Assembly (NCBI GenBank): GCA_963681505.1
Contig: OY811980.1
Location: forward strand, 3,752,263-3,816,262
Direction: 5' to 3'
DNA from: Eunapius fragilis
Lineage: Eukaryota; Porifera; Demospongiae; Spongillida; Spongillidae
DNA length: 64,000 nucleotides
How positions within the stretch are numbered: position 1 is the first letter of the stretch; each line of letters begins with the position of its first letter. A program made the position numbers and the translations under genes. The notes beneath the pieces were generated by a model. The model did not search any database. It was not told where the DNA came from and saw only the letters and a list, made by a program, of their open reading frames with translations. Below are positions 1 to 11,945 of the stretch, in pieces.

Positions 1-61
1 TTTAAGAAAATGTTTTTCATAGCGTTAGCTGTTATTTCCGGTCACCTGCACTATTACAGCA

Positions 62-3000
62 ATGGGTACCAAGCTAATGTACTCGCTCTTGTTGTTTTTG
101 GCTGCAGTACTCATTGCAGCAGGGTACAACCCTGCACCAAACCCTGACTCTGTTGTCGTTGTTGGAAAAGCAAGGTTTACTGTTCTTACGAGCCATATTG
201 TCAGAATGGAGTGGGGAGGGATTGTTGACAACGCTACTTTTTCATTTATTAACCGACATCTACCGGCTCCAGCGTATAATGTCAGCACAGATGGTGGGTG
301 GACAACTATTAAAACATCCGCTATCCAGGTAATTGACTGCATGTGTTTTGCTAATTGTTATTTACTGTCCAAGCGAATAACATTTGATCGGAGGCAGATG
401 CGTGTTACGTGCTTCTTTATTACAGGTGCGCTATCTGCCAGATCAATTCACTTTCAATAATAAGAATTTAGAGGTCTCCATACAACTTAATGGCAATACT
501 GTTGTCTGGCAACCAATTCCAGGAGTAAATGCTACATTAAATGGAAACTTACTTGGAACCATTAGGGTAAGATGTTCATGTGGATTAAAAAAAAAAGGGG
601 GGGGGGGGGGGGGGGAGGGTTAGTTGAATTAAATGCACTCGGGTGTATGGAATACGTTGACTTACATATACAAGTTGTTGACTTGATGAATTCAATTTGT
701 CACCCAATTAAATCGCAGACAAATAGTGCACTAAGTTTGAAGTATATTACCAGAAAGTGTACTAATATCATTTTGTGTTTTAGACTTTAGATGGTGCAAA
801 TGGATCTGTTGATCTGAATTGTTATGAACAATCTAGAGCAGATCTTCATTGTCAACTGGGGTAAGTACTTATATGAGGTCATTTGTCAGGAAACTTTCCA
901 GATACAGTCTGGTAATTTTTCATTTGTCGGGAAACTGTCCAAATACAGTCTGGGTAATTTTTAAAGAGGGGGTACTGAAAGAATTCATTACAATCTCTTA
1001 TAAACACGGTGGGGGGAGGGGGTAAACACTACTGATGTCGTGTACTTGGCGATCACCAATAGTGCATACAATAATGACCCTTACACATTTGTCTCTAGCA
1101 AAGCATTATCACCTTCCTAATTTCGCCTCATTATGCCATAACATTCCTGACCTCCTGATTTCTTATACCTCATTCAGAGCAATATTTCAAGGTCTGATAC
1201 CCTTGTACTAAATCAACCTAACTTTTGGTACGATAAAGTCCAAACAACCTCCATGGCAATAGGGGTCCTACTCAATTTATTTTTACTTTATCACTGGGAG
1301 GATGTACATGTAGCTGTGTTTTGTTGTTATGTACCTATTTCTAGCAAAGGGTCTCACCTTCCACAACCCCATTCTCCATCATTTTTTATACTAGTACAGT
1401 CCTAACTCATTGCTAACCTACATGTATATTTTGATTATTACAGACTTTTTCCTTCATTTGAACAGATTAGTTTCTACCAATGGTTATGTTGTAATAGACG
1501 ATTCTGGCCACCCCCAGTTTGATGGAGCTGACTGGCCTTGGGTTGTTAACCAGACATTTCCCCCTCCTGATAGTGCAACATGTGCTCAAGTGGATCCTTT
1601 CAATGTGAGATAAATTTATTTTTTATAAAAGTTTTCTTTCATGCTATACTTGTTGTAGAGGCTGGATTGTGGTTTTCCAGGGATTTCTTTTATTGACTGC
1701 CTTGGAAAGGTCAGCCTCTCGTAACAGATACTTTTTCACAGTACAGAATGCATGCATTCTTTGTACAATTGTATAATATAATACCATAGTTACATTTCAC
1801 ATGCCTGGCTTATGTATTCACTTCCTCAAAGACGAGCACATATGTATGTCCAAATTTCAGCAGTATCCATGAGATGGATACTTACGTATTTGTACATCTA
1901 GAAGTCTGCATTTCTGCATTTTGAAAACATCTTTTTATGCCACAGGGATGCTGTTTTGATTTTTCAGGCAATGGCATTCCTCAGTGTTACTATGGACCTA
2001 CATCATATCAGGATCTGTACTTTTTTGGGCATGGACATGGTAGCTTATCATAAAATTGCACTGAAGTGATCATGTGATTTTTGTCTTCCTCTAAAGATTA
2101 CAAGCTAGCACTCAAAGAGTTTACAATGGTATACAAATTTACACATCAAAGTTGTCCATAGTAGACTGTTATGTTGCTAGATTTCTGGTCCTATTCCGTT
2201 GCCGCCTCGATATGCATTTGGTATCTATTATTCTCGCTACTGGGCATACAATGACATTGGTGAGATGGTAAGTACAACCACTTGAATGTGAATGTTAATA
2301 CATTTACATTATGTCTAATAGAACATTGCAGCAAATTATGAGGAAAGAGGAATTCCACTTGACATTCTTGTGACCGACATGGACTGGCACATCACATTCT
2401 ATAAGGAAGCGGACAAAGGGCAGAAGGACCAAGTGTGTTGAATAATTTATCATTATCCGCAATCTATTGCCTAGCTAATCGATTGATCTGACATATATAA
2501 TGGGAGTTTGCAGAGTTGCCATTTATATCCTCTATTAATGCATTGCATCAGGCGATTTGAAATTGCTGTACATTATACAGGATTATTGTCTTATGTTGTT
2601 CTGATATAATTATATGGTTGAATTATTACTTTATTGTATTATTAAAACAATTATTAGACTTGTAGTGGATATATTTCTTATGCGTAGCTTATTAATTTTA
2701 ACCATCTCCCACCTGTGAAGGCTGGACAGACAGTTGGTTGGACAGGCTTCACTTGGGATCGGCATTTATTTCCAAATCCAAAAGGCTTTCTGGACTGGTT
2801 TGTACAAACTATGTATATTTTATATGTATTACCTATAACTCACTCAGGTGCAAATCGAAGAACCTTAGAAATACACTTAACCTACATCCTGCTTCAGGTA
2901 CAAGCATGCACTCTGCATTAGTTCATGGAATGAAACTTGGAATAACTGCAGTGATATCCTTAACATTTATATAACATTTAATTTGACAAAGGAATAAAAA

Positions 3001-6000
3001 ATAAAATAAGATAAGAACATTTTTTCCTATTGAATTCACTTACATGATGACATATGAAGCACTTAATTTTAAGGGCAAGGGATGAACCATCAGCAAGGCA
3101 TTGTACAGTTGATAGGACTGAAGGAGAGTGCTATTTATTTATTGTTGCGTGGTAACATAAAGCTTTGAATGCAATCAGTACTTTGACAATCTGCCAAGAC
3201 CACTTACATGATACTGAAAACCTTTGAAATTTCATTTGTGTACTTTGTCATGGATAATGCAAAAATTCCTGAGTAGAATTAGTATATCCATGATAGTACT
3301 ACATCATTGCCATATTAAATTGCTATCACATTATTTCTTAACATGCACTTATCTTTTATGTACAATATGTTTGCACAATAAATTATTGTGATAAATTATG
3401 CACATTCGATCTCACAATTGCTTCATTTCTAACAATGTTGGTGATACCTTTAATGTTGTACAAACAGTCATGCACATTGGGTTGCGAACTTATTTCTTGC
3501 AGGGATTCAGCCTTGGGAAGAAATGTATCCTGAAATGGCTGAGGCAATGGGAATAGATCCTAAGGTAATTCGTTGTATGAACTAAACCATTATTTAATTC
3601 ACACTGTTTTTCTCCAGTCCGAATTGTATGTTCCATTTGTTCCTACTGATTTCAAGGTATTGTGTTTAATGTGTGCAAATCAGGTTGACAAGGTTTTTTC
3701 CCTAGTTTATCATCAACTGGTTTCTTATAACACTAAAAGCAAGGGAAGATGAGGGTATTGACTTTTGGTGGTTGGACTGGCAGCAAGGTTTGTTCTTGTG
3801 TGTATCTAGCAAACGTGTGCTCAACAATCTGGTTCATTTTATAAAGCATTGACAACATTGTATGTGTAATGCAATGAACAATAAATCTTCCCCAAATTTA
3901 ACATCTCTGAATGTGTATTCCCAAGGAGTGTATTCTATACAAAGGTAATTGATCTAAAGTTAGGTTTTACCCTTTTCCACTTCAGCACATGCAATAGTTC
4001 TGTCATGCCAGAGAGTGCTAAGTTTATAATGAATGTACAAAGATTAGATTACATTTCAAATTAAACCAAGTTTACCACATGTGTACCACCTAGATATATC
4101 CATGTAATTACCTAACTGGGTGAGATATAACCTGGGCTGGGACTTCGAAGGTCAGGCAGCCATATTTGTCCTAGCTGCCTTGTTATTATGTTTCTTTTAA
4201 TTAATGAAGTTTACATGTACATTAATTGGTGGGTCATAACTTCACATACTACAAAATAAAGGACACCATTTTGCACAAGTTAAATGAGGATGGGAACACT
4301 ATCACAATTGGTGATCACCACATCATGAACCTTGTTAATCAATTTGTAGCAACTACTTACATAGGCATATATTATGGATCTTTATATGTATATGTGTTCA
4401 CTTGACACATGTATCATGCTCTTGCTCAAGGCTACATATACGTTTACCATTCAACTACAGGTGAAGGCTGGATTTCTATACCACTTGTTAACCCCACCTT
4501 CTGGCTGAACCACATCTTTTATACCAATCCTTATCATTGGGGTGCAACTGTAAGCTGATCTGTACACACATACTTGAGTATGTACACATGTGTATATAGA
4601 ACAGTTAATGGCAAAATTGTACCCTGTTTATATGTATATTAACAGTTATATAATTGCTGTAACTAACCCTAGCTGTGCATGCTTCACAGCAATGATTTTG
4701 ACAAACTGTCCCATTCAATGTGTACGAGGCAGTGCCTAAATCCTTGGTGTGAAACACACACTGGCACAGTATATCATTGTATAGATTGAAGTAAAAGTTA
4801 ATGAACAGGACAAATCAATAGCAACATGTTTCTATGTATCTGCAAACTGTTGCAGAAAGATAGTTGGGTAACTATAATTGCCATTTCAAAATCAGATATT
4901 CATTTGATGCCATATCTCAGATATGTTCATACATGTATGTACATTATTTATTTACATGTATGTACATTATTTATTTGTAGTTTAAAAATCAAAGGGGCTC
5001 TGAACAATATTATAATTTAGTGACAGAACAGGAATACGCTTTGGGTCACAGCAGAGTTCCCGTACTGTAACAAATATATATATTCTTATTAGTTAAGTTA
5101 AAAGGGTGAAACAAGAGGTTAAAAGTAAGATGCATACAGGCCAAGGTGTACGGAATTCGTAAACGGAGTTACCAATGTACTTGAGCATTGTGGAATGATC
5201 CTTGATTTCAAGTAGCACACAAATGCAAGTACATAGTTAGAACAAGTAAATATTGCTGAAAAAAAGACAGGGGTCTGTCTCTCGGACTAATACATGTTTC
5301 ATATGCAGTTGATATATCAATGTATTCTTTACTGATTATATAATATGTAAGCATGTGCAATTGCAGAGCCGGCGCAATATACTGGGTTTACTGCTATATG
5401 ACTAATTAATTAGATGATGCAATTGTAATCTATAAGACTATTGCATTGCACCGTTTTTGATAATGCGAGTCCATGCTCCAGTCTTGTAACAAATTCTTAA
5501 TACAATGGACATATTGTAGCTAAGTGTTACACATCAATTATTTTATATATAAGAAAACATTTCCCAACAGGGCATACGATAGCAACAGAACTCCTCTACA
5601 TACATACATACAAATTTTAATGTTATTTGCGCACTCCTGCAGAACGATATTAAAGCTTTGTTGCACAAGGGGTTATGTGCCTTGTGTAATTTTGTAGGGA
5701 GAAGAAGTAAAGGACGGAAATAAATTGTGCTAAAGAGAAATGGTGTTGTATGAATGATGAAAATAGGGAGTTGATGACTATTATCATTATAGCGATTCAT
5801 ATGAAAAGCCAATTAATGATATAAATATGGCATTGTTACAGTGAAAAGGCCCCTAACGCATATTTTTTCAAGTTTTTAAATCATTTGATATTCAAGGAGA
5901 CTGTTATGTCCTCTAGAACTTCTTTCTTATGCACTGGAAATTAGTCCATCCATGGAATTACTGTGCCATATGCATAAATTTTAATTTTACGCGTCAACCT

Positions 6001-9000
6001 TTTTGCTGCAGTTATAAACAATGCACAAATTTGCCATGAACAGTCCCATATCACTGTATTGTAGCAACAATTTAGGACCAGCATAAATGGTCGGGCCAGT
6101 AGGGCTTTAGCCTGACCACTTTTTCACAAAAAAAAAAATTATAATAAATAAAATAATTGATGTGTAACACTAAGAATTTGTTACAAGACTGGAGCATGGA
6201 CTCGCATTATCAAAAACGGTGCAATGCGATAGTCTTGTAGATTACAATTGCATCATCTAATTAATTAGTCATATAGCAGTAAACCCAGTATATTGCGCCG
6301 GCTCTGCAATTGCACATGCTTACATATTATTATCATATATATAATCAGTAAAGAATACATTGATATATCAACTGCATATGAAACATGTATTAGTCTGAGA
6401 GACAGACCCCTGTCTTTTTTTCAGCAATATTTACCTGTTCTAACTATGTACTTGCATTTGTGTGCTTCTTTCAAGGATCATTCCACAATGCACAAGTACA
6501 CTGGTAAACCCCGTTTACGAATTCCGTCCACCTTGGCCTGTATGCACCTTAATTTTAACCTCTTGTTTCACCCTTTTAACTTAACAAACAAGAATATATA
6601 TATTGTTACAGTACGGGACCTCTGCTGTGACCCAAATCATATTCCTGTTCTGTCAACAAATTATAATATTGTTCAAAGCCCCTTTGATTTTTAAACTACA
6701 AATAAATAATGTACATACATGTATGAACATATCTGAGATATGGCATCAAATGAATATCTGATTTTGAAATGGCAATTATAGTTATCATGATCCTCTTCAA
6801 TCCCTATATTGTATGAATGTATTAGGATCCTGCAAAACGTCCTCACATACTCCACCGCTGGGGGGGACTTGGAAACCACCGTTACCAAGTCGGGTTTTCA
6901 GGAGATGTTGTACCAGTAAGTACACTTGCTTACTGCAGCTGTATTATTATGTAATGTCATCCTTTTTTTAATACGCAGAGTTGGGAATCCTTAGACTTTC
7001 AAGTCTATTTTACCCTTAAGGCTACAAACGTTGGTTATGGCTACTGGAGTCATGACCTCGGAGGCCACACCCAGCCCTCTCCTCCTGAGCTGTACACAAG
7101 GTGGGTTACAACTAGTTATGCTTATGTCACCCAATATTTGTCACTGCTGCATGAATTCAATATTCAATTTACACTAAGAATGCATGCTTACATCTTCATA
7201 AATTAAATTCGTACATTTAGAAATTGTCTTTTGTGGCATTATTGTACTCTTCCATGAAATATTAGTACAAGAGTATCGAAATTGATCACAATGATTTGAC
7301 CACTTTGCTTTTATGTTTTTCTTTGTCTAGTCATTATATTATCCCTGTTGTGTAGATCAGTCAAAATCTATAATGTGTTTAAAATTAAAACTATCTAGGA
7401 CAATCCTTTCTAACCACTATTTTACAAATTCAGATTGTAGGCAAACATAATGAGTGCATGTAGATAGATACCATAGCACCATCACATCACAACTTGTTAG
7501 TTGCACCCAGGTCATTATCATAACACCCCTTTTGCAGGTGGGTGCAATGGGGAGCGTTTTCCCCTATGTTTAGGACACACTGTACGAAGGATGCTGACAA
7601 CTTCAGACAAATCTGGCTATATCCATATGTGTGTTCGGAAGCTACCTGTTGAGTTTGTTCAAAATCCTATTATATTTCAGGAAAACTATGAAGTAATGCG
7701 CCAAGCAATCAGGCTACGAGCATCCTTGGTTCCATACATATACTCACATGCAAGATATGCATATGATGAAGGTAATCTTATGTGACATACTTCTAAGTGG
7801 TATTGATTTAATTGTCATTTATTTTGCAAGGTTTGAGTTTACTGAGACCTATGTACTACGACTATCCTGACTTGTATGATGAAGCTTATACTTTCGATCA
7901 TCAGGTAATAATGTCTAAACTAAAATAGATGTAATAATCAACAACTGCATGTCTGCACAGTACTTTTTTGGAGGTGATATTCTCGTAGCACCCATAACAC
8001 ACGCAGTTGATGGTACCACACAGCTTGCAGAGCAGTCCATTTGGATACCACCAGTATGTGCTTAGTAATGATGGTAATGATGCTTTTGATCACGCTCTGT
8101 TGCTTTGCTAGGGAACATATATATCCTGGTTTAGTGGCGAGAAGATTATTGGTCCACAGGTTGTGAACAGAACTTTTACATTAGCAGAAATCCCTCTCTT
8201 TGTGCGGGATGGGTCTATAATTGCAATGAGAACTGATGATTACAGTTAGTTACTAAAGTTTGAATTATGTATGTATGATTTCTGTGTGTACATGTATTCA
8301 GCTCCATTAGGGTCTGCAGAAACGATTCCATCTAGCCTATTATTCATCATATATGCTGCTACAGTGGATAGGTATGTATCTATCTTTGACCTTACATTGT
8401 GAAATGATGTGAACATATTCTCCTCCAGTGGTTTGTCATATCTCTATGAAGATGATGGAACTACTATGCAATACATACAGGGCATTTTTTCCAATACCAC
8501 CATTGCTTTCGATCTTAATCGTGACCTGTATGTAATTACTTTAAGTACATATATGTTCTATTTTGGCCATTTTTCAGCAACATACTTAACATAGAGATAG
8601 GCCCTACAACTGGTGGATTTGCTGGGATGCCGTCGGAAAGGTCATACCAAGTAAACATACCAAACTTTTGGCCTGGTACTGTCCTCTGTTTAAAAAAAAC
8701 ATAGCACCACAATTCATCCTGTTCTCTTGCCAGCTGATACTGTATATATGAATGGTCAAGCACTGCCATACATGCCACTGCAAACATCATATGCCTCATA
8801 TTCTCAAGACTGTTGGACATATGATGGAAGGTTCTTTATACTGTTTTGTTTTTATGGAATTCCACCATGCTCTTTTTTCCTCAAAGCTCATTGTCGTTAG
8901 TGATTGTCGTCTTGTCGAAGCATTCCTTGGCCAGTGCTGTTAATATTACTATTTCCTACAAGTCTTATGCTGCTTTTGATCCGTATTGGTTCAATGGTTA

Positions 9001-10004
9001 CCCCGGGAAACTAAGAAGGTTCAGTGATGCCAAAGACAGCTTGGATGATCAGGTGATTCTATTTTAATGTAATGGACAATGAGAGTGAGAGTACTTCCTG
9101 TAATTTTTATCATTTGTTTTGATCATCAACAATGAAACCATTAATGTCAATATCATTAAATCTATGCATTTTAATGCTCAATATTTACAAATAAACTAGT
9201 CATCATTGTTAATACTTTGTAGAGATGAGCAGTCAAGTTACCCCTGTGAAGTAGGAAATGTTCTAAGTAGCGTTGTATTATGTGTTCTCAGAACCTTTGT
9301 ATGCACTGCAGTATAAAGTATAACTGTGCAAGAAATAAAATACCTGAATTACATTGTCCTCTGCATGATACTGTTGTGCCCCACGCACAATAACCAATAC
9401 TCCTGTGCAGTAGTTCAGATTGTTGGCATTGATGTGATGTAAAGTATTATGAGGACTTGACACAAGAGGTTAAATCATTGTACAGTTTCAGCTAAAGCTG
9501 TCTTGTCTTACTACAGTCAGCCGTAATCTTTATCTTTTCAATTGCATGTAACATACTGAAAAATAGCCTTTATTGAAGCAAAATTTATAATGTTATATTT
9601 ATAACAACTGTAGCCCTAAGCTAGAAAATATGGTGCATATTAACTAAGACTCTAAGGTAAAGAAGTGCTAAAATTCACAAGTAGTATGTCTTATGCCTGT
9701 GTATTTATGCCTGTGTAATTTCTCAAAAGTGGGGTATTAGGACTGTCTATCAGGAAGATTATTTTGCCCTGCTGAACGCTACTGAAGTAGGCCTGAGGAT
9801 CACATATGATCCACAGAACATTCTGCTCTATGCAAGTGCTTTTCCTAGCTATGCAAGTACTGCAATCGAAGAGGTTATGCTGTTCCTCATTTTTAGGTTT
9901 TTTTTAATTTACATATGCATTTATTTGTGATACAGGTGCAAAATTTGCAAAATCTTAATGAAACAGTAAAGCAGGAAATATTAGCCCAGTTGTCAATGCT
10001 GTAA
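62..10004 (+). CDS. Secreted glycoside hydrolase family 31 enzyme with an inserted trefoil domain, 29 exons, 944 aa
   Basis: Exons: 62-328, 426-566, 784-860, 1466-1604, 1659-1709, 1946-2039, 2097-2128, 2181-2267, 2322-2432, 2721-2797, 2848-2897, 3503-3564, 3618-3656, 3706-3787, 4461-4549, 6826-6915, 6979-7100, 7538-7628, 7681-7771, 7831-7904, 7961-8053, 8112-8244, 8302-8371, 8429-8527, 8578-8675, 8734-8830, 8887-9052, 9730-9873, 9936-10004. The frame stays open to TAA at 10002. An N-terminal hydrophobic signal peptide (about residues 1-20) implies secretion or lysosomal routing. GH31 hallmarks are FFGHGHDYK, TDMDWHITFYKEADKG, DFWWLDWQQ (probable nucleophile about D433), RWGGLGNHRYQVGFSGD (probable acid/base about D493) and YGYWSHDLGGH. 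The family hydrolyses or transfers alpha-linked hexosides; this subgroup's substrate cannot be told from sequence. Residues about 201-243 form a trefoil motif. At exon 14 a second acceptor upstream (after 3683) would break the frame, so 3706 was chosen. The upstream promoter lies outside the window. Confidence 0.88.
597..615. repeat. Poly-G homopolymer run in GH31 intron 2
   Basis: A 19-base G run directly follows an A run, within the intron after exon 2. No function is assigned. Confidence 0.9.
1597..2000 (+). other. Trefoil (P-type) domain encoded across three exons of the GH31 gene
   Basis: The end of exon 4, the 51-base exon 5 (1659-1709) and the start of exon 6 (1946 on) together encode a six-cysteine motif: CAQVDPFN, then RLDCGFPGISFIDCLGK, then GCCFDFSGNGIPQCYY. 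This follows the trefoil pattern of R-x-D-C-G-x-P-G-I, a downstream C, GCCFD and IPxCYY. In animal acid alpha-glucosidase and maltase-glucoamylase the trefoil lies at the N-terminus, ahead of the beta-sandwich. Here it sits after about 200 residues, immediately before the FFGHG segment. The small exon is easy to miss because it has no long ORF, but it has AG and GT borders and is phase 0 on both sides. Confidence 0.8.
4869..6784. mobile_element. Long palindromic element (about 1.9 kb, about 640-base inverted arms) in a GH31 intron
   Basis: Bases about 4869-5548 reappear in reverse complement at about 6138-6784. Matching landmarks include the left-arm start TAACTATAATTGCC against the right-arm end GGCAATTATAGTTA, the segment around 5150 (GGAATTCGTAAACGG) against that around 6508 (CCGTTTACGAATTCC), and ATAATGCGAGTCCATGCTCC against GGAGCATGGACTCGCATTAT. 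One arm carries an extra stretch of about 26 bases near 5496-5522. The roughly 590-base loop has no convincing gene. The right arm ends about 40 bases before the exon at 6826, so the element almost abuts coding sequence. No transposase is visible. It resembles a non-autonomous long-TIR transposon or an inverted duplication. Confidence 0.85.
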
Positions 10005-10877
10005 TAGCTGAACAGAAAACGACTTCGGCCTTTGGAACTGTTTTGAGAGTAATTGATATTGAGAATGTTGTAAACTTTAGTGCATGATGACATTTCATTA
10101 TTAAGCTATTATTGGTACAGTGGATCTGGATAAGACAGTTATGTATCTAACTAACTGGACAAGGAACTATAATTTACAAGTTTATTTAATGTGCAAAGCA
10201 ACTATCTAACACTTGTGAATGGCTTGTGGTGCATGTACAGAACTGTATTACCAGCCATATCACGCATCAAGCAGCGATCATCACACGGATATGAAGCATG
10301 CAAGTTATTAGAAATTATATATGTACTACGTGTTTCCTGTATGCGGGTGCAGTTGTAGCCCCTCCCCTATTTTAATAACTGAAGCGGTCGATAACACTTT
10401 TGCGGCCCAATGTTTTGTGGACACAGATTCGTTTTCAAATGATTATGTCATGCCCTTAACAACGACCTTGACAACTGAAGACCTTTGGAACGTCAAAAAC
10501 ACCGATGGACTAATCGCCATTTTAACACGGTACAAGGAAAGGAACACCTTTTTTCTATTTGTGTCGCAAACCACGAGGCGTAGAAAACTTGCTACAGCAA
10601 GCTACGGACCCTGAAACCGGGTTAGTCTTTGCGTACCTCTTCGATACAGAAGCAATTCTCCACGCCTGCGACAATAGAAAATGATAATCAGAAATAAAGG
10701 TTGGTTCGTAAAGGGAACTAAAGGTACTAATAGATATTTGCAATGGTTTGTAGCCACAGTTTTTTTCTGACGGCGAACAAATGTACTAAAAGTTAGCAAG
10801 AAATACCGGGAGTATCGTTAATATGTTTGGTTACTAGTAGGTCCTAATGTGGGATTGGCGGCGCGTTATGTAGGGCA
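10005..10877. other. Intergenic DNA downstream of the GH31 gene with one unassigned ORF
   Basis: This holds the 3' flank of the GH31 gene. A 97-codon plus-strand ORF at 10321-10614 begins MYYVFPVCGCSCSPSP and contains TTEDLWNVKNTDGLIAIL. It has no recognisable domain, no evident splice partners and no identifiable neighbour exon. It could be transposon debris. Confidence 0.4.
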
Positions 10878-10942
10878 ATGAACAGCAGTTGTTCTTTCAT
10901 AGTTCAGAGCAACTGTTGGATCTTACTTATGTCTTACTACCA

Positions 10943-11122
10943 TCTCATCTTGGCCACCAGTACCAGCCTCATCTCAGGCACCACCATCTCATCTTGGCCA
11001 CCAGTACCAGCCTCATCTCAGGCACCAGTACCAGTCTCATCTCAGCCACCAGTACCAGCCTCATCTCAGCCTCCTGTACCAGTCTCATCTTGGCCACCAG
11101 CACCAGCCTCATCTCAGGCACC
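10943..11122. repeat. 24-base minisatellite, first block
   Basis: Tandem units close to GCCACCAGTACCAGCCTCAT plus CTCA occur about 7-8 times, varying between TTGG and CTCA before the CCACC. Because 24 is a multiple of three, long Pro/Ser-rich ORFs appear in several frames on both strands. These are artefacts of the repeat rather than genes. Confidence 0.9.
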
Positions 11123-11189
11123 CTGTACCCATGGGTGTCCCCAGGGGGGGGGGAGGCATGACCCCCCTCCCCTTGTAATAAAAGTTTAC

Positions 11190-11605
11190 ATACATGTGCA
11201 CCCCCCCCCCCACTGGCTGAATTGGCAGAAAGTGAACAGCACCCCCCCCCTCCCCCCCGCTGGTTGAATTGGCCGAAAGCAGACAGCACCCCCCCCCCCC
11301 CCCCCCCCCCCCCCCTCGCTGGTTGAATCGGCTGAAAGCAGACAGACAGCACCCCTCCTTCGCTGGATGATTTGGCCGAAAGCGACAGACAACACCCCCC
11401 ACCCTGCTGGTTGAATCAGTCGAAAGCGGACAGCACCCCCCCCCCCCCCCGCTGGTTGAATCAGCCAAAAGCGGACAGCACCCCCCCCCTCCCCTGCTGG
11501 TTGAATCGGCCGAAAGCAGACAGACAGCACCCACCCCGCTGGTTGAATCAGTTGAAAGTGGACAGCAACCCCCCCGCTGGTTGAATCCACCGAAAGCGGA
11601 CAACA
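11190..11605. repeat. Poly-C-spaced tandem repeat (9 units) splitting the 24-base minisatellite
   Basis: A conserved core close to GCTGGTTGAATCGGCCGAAA followed by GC(A/G)GACAGCAC starts near 11212, 11259, 11318, 11362, 11405, 11451, 11496, 11538 and 11576. The cores are separated by C runs from about 4 to about 27 bases, so unit length varies from roughly 36 to 58 bases. The glycine-rich minus-strand ORFs here are translations of the C runs and are not annotated. Confidence 0.9.
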
Positions 11606-11683
11606 TATTCGTGGCTGTCAAATGGCGCCCCCTTGCCCTATTCTGGCCCCCCACCCTTCCAGAAAAGCTAGGGGCACCTATGG

Positions 11684-11945
11684 TACCAGTCTCATCTCAG
11701 CCACCTGTTCCAACCTCATCTCAGCCACCTGTACCAGCCTTATCCCAGCCACCTGTACCATTCTTATCTCAGCCAGTACCAGCCTCATTTCAGCCACCAG
11801 CACCAGCCTCATCTCAGCCACCTGTCATCTCAGCCACCAATACCAGCCTCATTTCAGCCACCTGTATCAGCCTCATCTCAGCCACCAGTACCAGCCTCAT
11901 CTCAGCCACCTGTACCCCTCATCTCAGCTATCAATACCACCCTCA
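11684..11945. repeat. 24-base minisatellite, second block
   Basis: The same 24-base unit as at 10943-11122 resumes after the poly-C array, for about 11 units, many carrying CCACCTGTACCAGCC. The matching blocks on both sides suggest that one original array was interrupted by the poly-C repeat. Confidence 0.88.

Noticed and set aside
3684..3705. Alternative GH31 exon start after CAAATCAG
   Set aside because: It introduces a stop before the DEGIDFWW segment; the acceptor at 3705 keeps the frame.
5543..5812. 89-codon minus ORF in the palindrome loop
   Set aside because: Low-complexity, AT-driven composition and no similarity to transposases.
10878..11267. Pro/Ser-rich ORFs in the 24-base repeat
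   Set aside because: The repeat length is a multiple of three, so all frames stay open; no start context or splice partners.
11109..11654. Glycine-rich 181-codon ORF and similar overlapping ORFs
   Set aside because: They are translations of the poly-C tandem repeat and appear in several frames.
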